Positions 60,701-64,000 of a stretch of DNA of 64,000 bases are shown here, piece by piece; within the stretch, counting starts at the first letter, position 1; each line of letters opens with the position of its first letter. The notes beneath the pieces were generated by a model. That model worked only from the letters and a program-made list of their open reading frames with translations, had not been told where the DNA came from and did no database searches. The position numbers and the translations under genes are program-made. The DNA lies in NCBI GenBank assembly GCA_025267735.1, contig CM046309.1, positions 35,935,202-35,999,201 of the forward strand, written 5' to 3'. The stretch comes from Mactra quadrangularis. Taxonomy: Eukaryota > Mollusca > Bivalvia > Venerida > Mactridae.

Positions 60701-63700
60701 ATGACTATTGCTTGTACAGGGTGTTAGTGATCACTTAAAGTCAGTCACGAATCATTAAAAAACTTTTGGAGAACTTAAATACAAGTGATCACATTGTTAA
60801 TCCACCATTTTGTTTTTGTTATTTTTCCTCTTTGTGATGTTTAATAAAAGGACGTCATCTGGCATTGTTATTATATACTTTTTATTATGTAACTTTAGTG
60901 ATAACAAATTACATGTATTTTATTTAATGTATTATAATCTCTAGGTCAGTCTGTTACTCAACCACCTACATTATTAGAGACATCATTAAATACTCATACA
61001 AGAAACCAAAGACAACGACATCATGCTCAACATCCAAGGTATTTTACCTAAAGTTCAGGATTTTTTACTTAAAAAGAGCTTCAATTCCTATGTAAAAACT
61101 GCCGAAATAGTATGTTTTAACAATTTCAAGATTTTGAACTTTCTTCTATGTTTTGTTTGGTGTTACTTATTTGGGAAATCAAAAAATAAATAAACAAAAA
61201 AATATGTGAGTACGTTCTAATTGTGTATCAACACAATCAGGTTTATGTTGATTCCTGCCACCATATAGGAAGAGAGGCCAAAGAAATTCTGGTCTGAGTA
61301 CACCAGATATGATCTGGAGTCAAGTAATTTGGACACGTTTGATCAGAAGAACTAAATGGAAAGGAATTTACTATTTATGTAGGAGCAGTTCATTGGTAGA
61401 ACTCACTTAGGAATCAAGTGGTCCCAGGTTTGAACCTCACTCTGTGTTCTGCTTATTTTCTTATTTATTTATGAGTGATTGCTTCCACAACCTAGGTGTA
61501 AATGGGTGCCTATGTACTTGATATTATACATGATCATATATTTACTTACAATGTTTATTGGAATTTTCTATAAGCATGCCTTCTCTGGAAACATGAATGT
61601 AAACATAATCGTAAGATCATGGACATTTTGTCTAATTTTTTAAATAAAACTGTCTATATATAAATATTTCAGTGTTGAAAGTGGTCAAGAGTCTCAAAGT
61701 TGGAGAACATTACAACGACATTATTTACATCCTCATTATTCTACCAGTATATTAGATGATACTATAAATAGACCGAATAATGTCATGCAGAGAGCTATCA
61801 ACAGAGCTATAGCTGGTATGTAGTCTTCTATAGTTCACTTCATTCTTGGAGTAAATATATTATTATTTATGAAATGTATTTCTAATGCTACAGTCCCATA
61901 AAAATAAAAATAGCCGTGAGGACACCGTGTGCGGTACGATCAAACTTCACAAGGACTCGTACGGACTCTTGCGTACCCTTAGGGTCTGTTTCGTTTTTAC
62001 CAGGGTCCGTGAAGTGAGCCGTTGATACATGTATCAGCTTCAAAGTCAAATTGTGAACAAAATCGTGGCCGTGTATGGATTAAACTTGTATATCTTCCTC
62101 TATGGCTCCATACATGTGTGTTGTTTTGTGCCAAGTGCGTACCGTCACCTTAATACACTAAGCTTCCCACAGCCTATGGCTGTCAGTATGTACGAGTCGC
62201 AACAAGCCACGATTTCATGGGACTGAGGCATAACACAGTCAGAACTGCCAATCTTCTGCTGTTTTTCAGCAGATTTAGCATCCTTTGAGCATTAGCATAC
62301 ATACTTAACCTTTTGTTAGATGTGATCAGTCTACTCTTTGAATTTTGAAATATTTAGGACCATTTGACATAAAATAATCGTCATTTATTAAAAAAAAAAG
62401 GAAAAACCATATCGAAGTTGACACAATAATGATTGAAACTTTTCAGTTGACTTCAAAATTTTCATGATGGCAGCCATGTCAATTGGAAGCAGTAATTTTG
62501 AGTGTTACAATTATGATATATGTATAAATATTTCAGGAGCATTTATGGGTTCTGGTGAGGCAGCTGTAGCATATAATATATTAAATCAAACACATCGTAT
62601 ACAACATTGGGACTTTACTAGATGTGATATTCCTGATATCAGTCAAAGTTTGTATATACTTATATTGTACTAGTCTTAATTATTATAATCAATGTATTTT
62701 TACAACAATCATTTCGAGCCCTAATTTGACGTTGTATCAATTTATTTTAGCTCAATTGTGTAACAAGTTCTTATAACTTATATTTATCACTTTAAAGTCC
62801 TCATCCTGGTCCCCCAGTACTGGGCTAGAAGGATAAAGTTTCTTGCATACTGAATATATTAACCCTCTTCAAGAATACAATGTAACCTCTGCAGAGGTAA
62901 AGATCAAATCCTGTGCATGACAAAATCTTTTGATATTTCCCTTAGGCCCAATTTAACCTCTGCAGAGCAACAAGCTCTGAACAGCAACATACTTTAGTCC
63001 CTCTCAGTTGCGTATTTCACAATTGGTTGTACTGTATTAATGTATTGTTGAAAATATTTGTCTTACTATGACCAGTCACAATCTATTCTCATTTTATATT
63101 ATAAAATCCATGTTATTTAATTTCGTCAGCCAATAGCTATTCATAGCTAATGTTAAATGTTGTACATAATATTGACTATAAATAAAATCTTGTATTAAAT
63201 TTTATTACAGGTAATATAAATATAGTTGTACCACATTGTAAGTTACATAATGGTGCTAGTGCTGATATATCACAGGATGGTACCCTGCTTGCTACATTTG
63301 TACCTAATCATCAAGGATATCCTGATAATAGTATACTAGCAGTATATTCTCTGGTACCCGGCACCAGGGGTACATGTCTTTATACTAAACTATTTGGTAA
63401 GTTTTATGTATGATTTTATTTATGTAAATTATTTCTAATTAGTTCGTTTGTAAAATAAAATGTGATTTAATTAAGCTAAAAGGATTATTTAGTTAGATAT
63501 CTTAAATAACACTATGGCATCAGTATTCAAAATGTGAAAAAGTTAATGAAAAATAATTCTTGATAAAGGCTTTGGCAGAAATATTGAAAATTGAGTTACT
63601 TATTTTATATATGATACTTGTATATACATGTATTTCCTATGGAATAACATTGAGCAAAATTAACATTTTTATCATATTATTGGATCAGATTGTTCTTAAG

Positions 63701-63853
63701 TAGTGTATGTTTTATTCATGTATATAGTATAACATTTGATATATTTTCCTTGTAGGATCAAATGCTGTATCTGTGAGTATTTCACCATGTAATAATCATA
63801 TCTTAGTATGTCTGGCTGCTAGACGTTTATCATGGGTCTTTACTAGTCAACAG
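51791..63853 (+). CDS. AMBRA1: AMBRA1 (activating molecule in BECN1-regulated autophagy 1), 3' end outside window
   Basis: Thirteen coding exons: 51791-51910, 52548-52606, 53125-53308, 53613-53788, 55230-55334, 56246-56427, 56936-57319, 58157-60289, 60945-61038, 61673-61815, 62537-62647, 63211-63396, 63756-63853 (3975 nt, 1325 codons; phases agree throughout). AMBRA1 is a DDB1-CUL4 substrate receptor and autophagy regulator. Residues 1-215 hold the N-terminal WD40 blades: RSTFIMKFSPDG, LLGHPRTPWSLAYHPSIS, VRIWDLY, IYFWDWT. Residues from about 1193 resume the propeller (GEAAVAYNILNQTHRIQHWD, KLHNGASADISQDGTLLATF). Between them lies a Ser/Asn/Gln-rich disordered insert, mostly the 2133-nt exon 8, with a probable coiled coil at about 1005-1057. 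The start has an in-frame TGA just upstream. The exon 11 donor is the weaker GTTTGT. The C-terminal part with the remaining blades and tail is beyond the edge. Confidence 0.95.
53820..53835 (+). repeat. Poly(C) run of 16 in AMBRA1 intron 4
   Basis: Sixteen consecutive C, 31 bases after the exon 4 donor. The exact count may be assembly-dependent. Confidence 0.9.
54000..54075 (+). repeat. Decayed tRNA-like SINE head in AMBRA1 intron 4
   Basis: GGTGTGGCTGAGAGGTTATA resembles an A box, and CGGTTTAAATC a weak B box about 50 bases later. Not a functional tRNA. Confidence 0.4.
55374..55712. mobile_element. PIF/Harbinger-like MITE, copy 2, in AMBRA1 intron 5
   Basis: 339 bp with ends GGTCACACTTTTTATATTTT and complement GGCCAAATCTTTTATACTTT. 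Flanked by TTA at 55371-55373 and 55713-55715. About 40 bases from the exon 5 donor. Sister of 14691-15045 over its whole length, including GTCTTACGAGAATTTTCTTG and GATGTCAATTACAATTGACT. Confidence 0.78.
57827..58112 (+). mobile_element. tRNA-derived SINE in AMBRA1 intron 7
   Basis: Diverged copy of the 37793-38082 family: a weakened A box (TGGCGCAGTTG), GGTTTGAATCC as B box, CCGGCCTTGTGGAAGGGT, GGTCCAGGAAAGCTAGGTTA, and tail GGCGTTAAACCCAATAAAAA. It ends about 45 bases before exon 8. Confidence 0.8.
61380..61470 (+). repeat. Decayed tRNA-like sequence in AMBRA1 intron 9
   Basis: GTTCATTGGTAGAAC (A-box-like) and CAGGTTTGAACCTCACTCTG (B-box-like), about 45 bases apart. Probably a SINE remnant. 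Confidence 0.4.
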
Positions 63854-64000
63854 GTAGGTTTTTCATCTTAATACTATGTTGTAGCGAAATTTATTTTGCT
63901 GCTAAAGCAAATGTACTTTGTTTTAGAGTGAAATAATTTGAAGCAAAGGCAAACATTATGTCATAATATGTTGTAATGATTTGCATATTTATGTATACAA

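Overview
The window is animal nuclear DNA, AT-rich and intron-rich, and most likely from a bivalve mollusc. Three things point that way: a cluster of secreted coiled-coil plus C1q-domain genes (the family hugely expanded in bivalves), tRNA-derived SINEs ending in a GGCGTTAAACCC-type tail, and a dense load of MITE-like elements. All gene models were built by eye from homology, GT/AG splice sites and reading phase.

Layout. (1) 1-4.8 kb: complete five-exon PACRG, plus strand, a 245-residue axonemal inner-junction protein, with an ETS-like and an X-box-like motif upstream. (2) 9.5-26 kb: four minus-strand C1q genes in tandem. Each has exon 1 (signal peptide and coiled coil) and exon 2 (C1q domain), joined at the same phase-1 intron. 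Sequence subtype alternates along the array, so it looks like a duplicated pair. Three genes are intact (259, 278 and 250 aa); the fourth lost most of its C1q domain in a deletion and now runs into the start of its neighbour. (3) 26-51 kb: mobile and repeated DNA, with one 289-codon intronless orphan gene at 35.4-36.2 kb. (4) 51.8 kb to the right edge: AMBRA1, plus strand, 13 coding exons visible (about 1325 codons) and continuing past the window. It encodes a WD40 propeller split by a very large serine-rich disordered insert.

Mobile DNA. Several insertions have exact ends and target-site duplications (TSDs), and some have an empty site elsewhere in the window. Two copies of a 3.4-3.8 kb element have ~490-bp terminal inverted repeats (TIRs) starting CACGGTGG and 5-bp TSDs, a signature close to Transib/RAG-type elements. 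A 352-bp MITE with a 9-bp TSD hosts one of them. A PIF/Harbinger-like MITE occurs twice with TWA TSDs. A SINE with its own TSD is split by a 3.2-kb element carrying nine copies of a 14-bp motif. A 5.3-kb TIR element contains about 27 copies of a ~176-bp satellite in two blocks. A 5-kb palindrome carries remains of a cysteine-rich repeat-associated protein. A hAT-like MITE has a near-perfect 8-bp TSD.

The three gene groups share no obvious pathway (cilia, secreted lectin-like recognition, autophagy/ubiquitin). Their proximity looks incidental.
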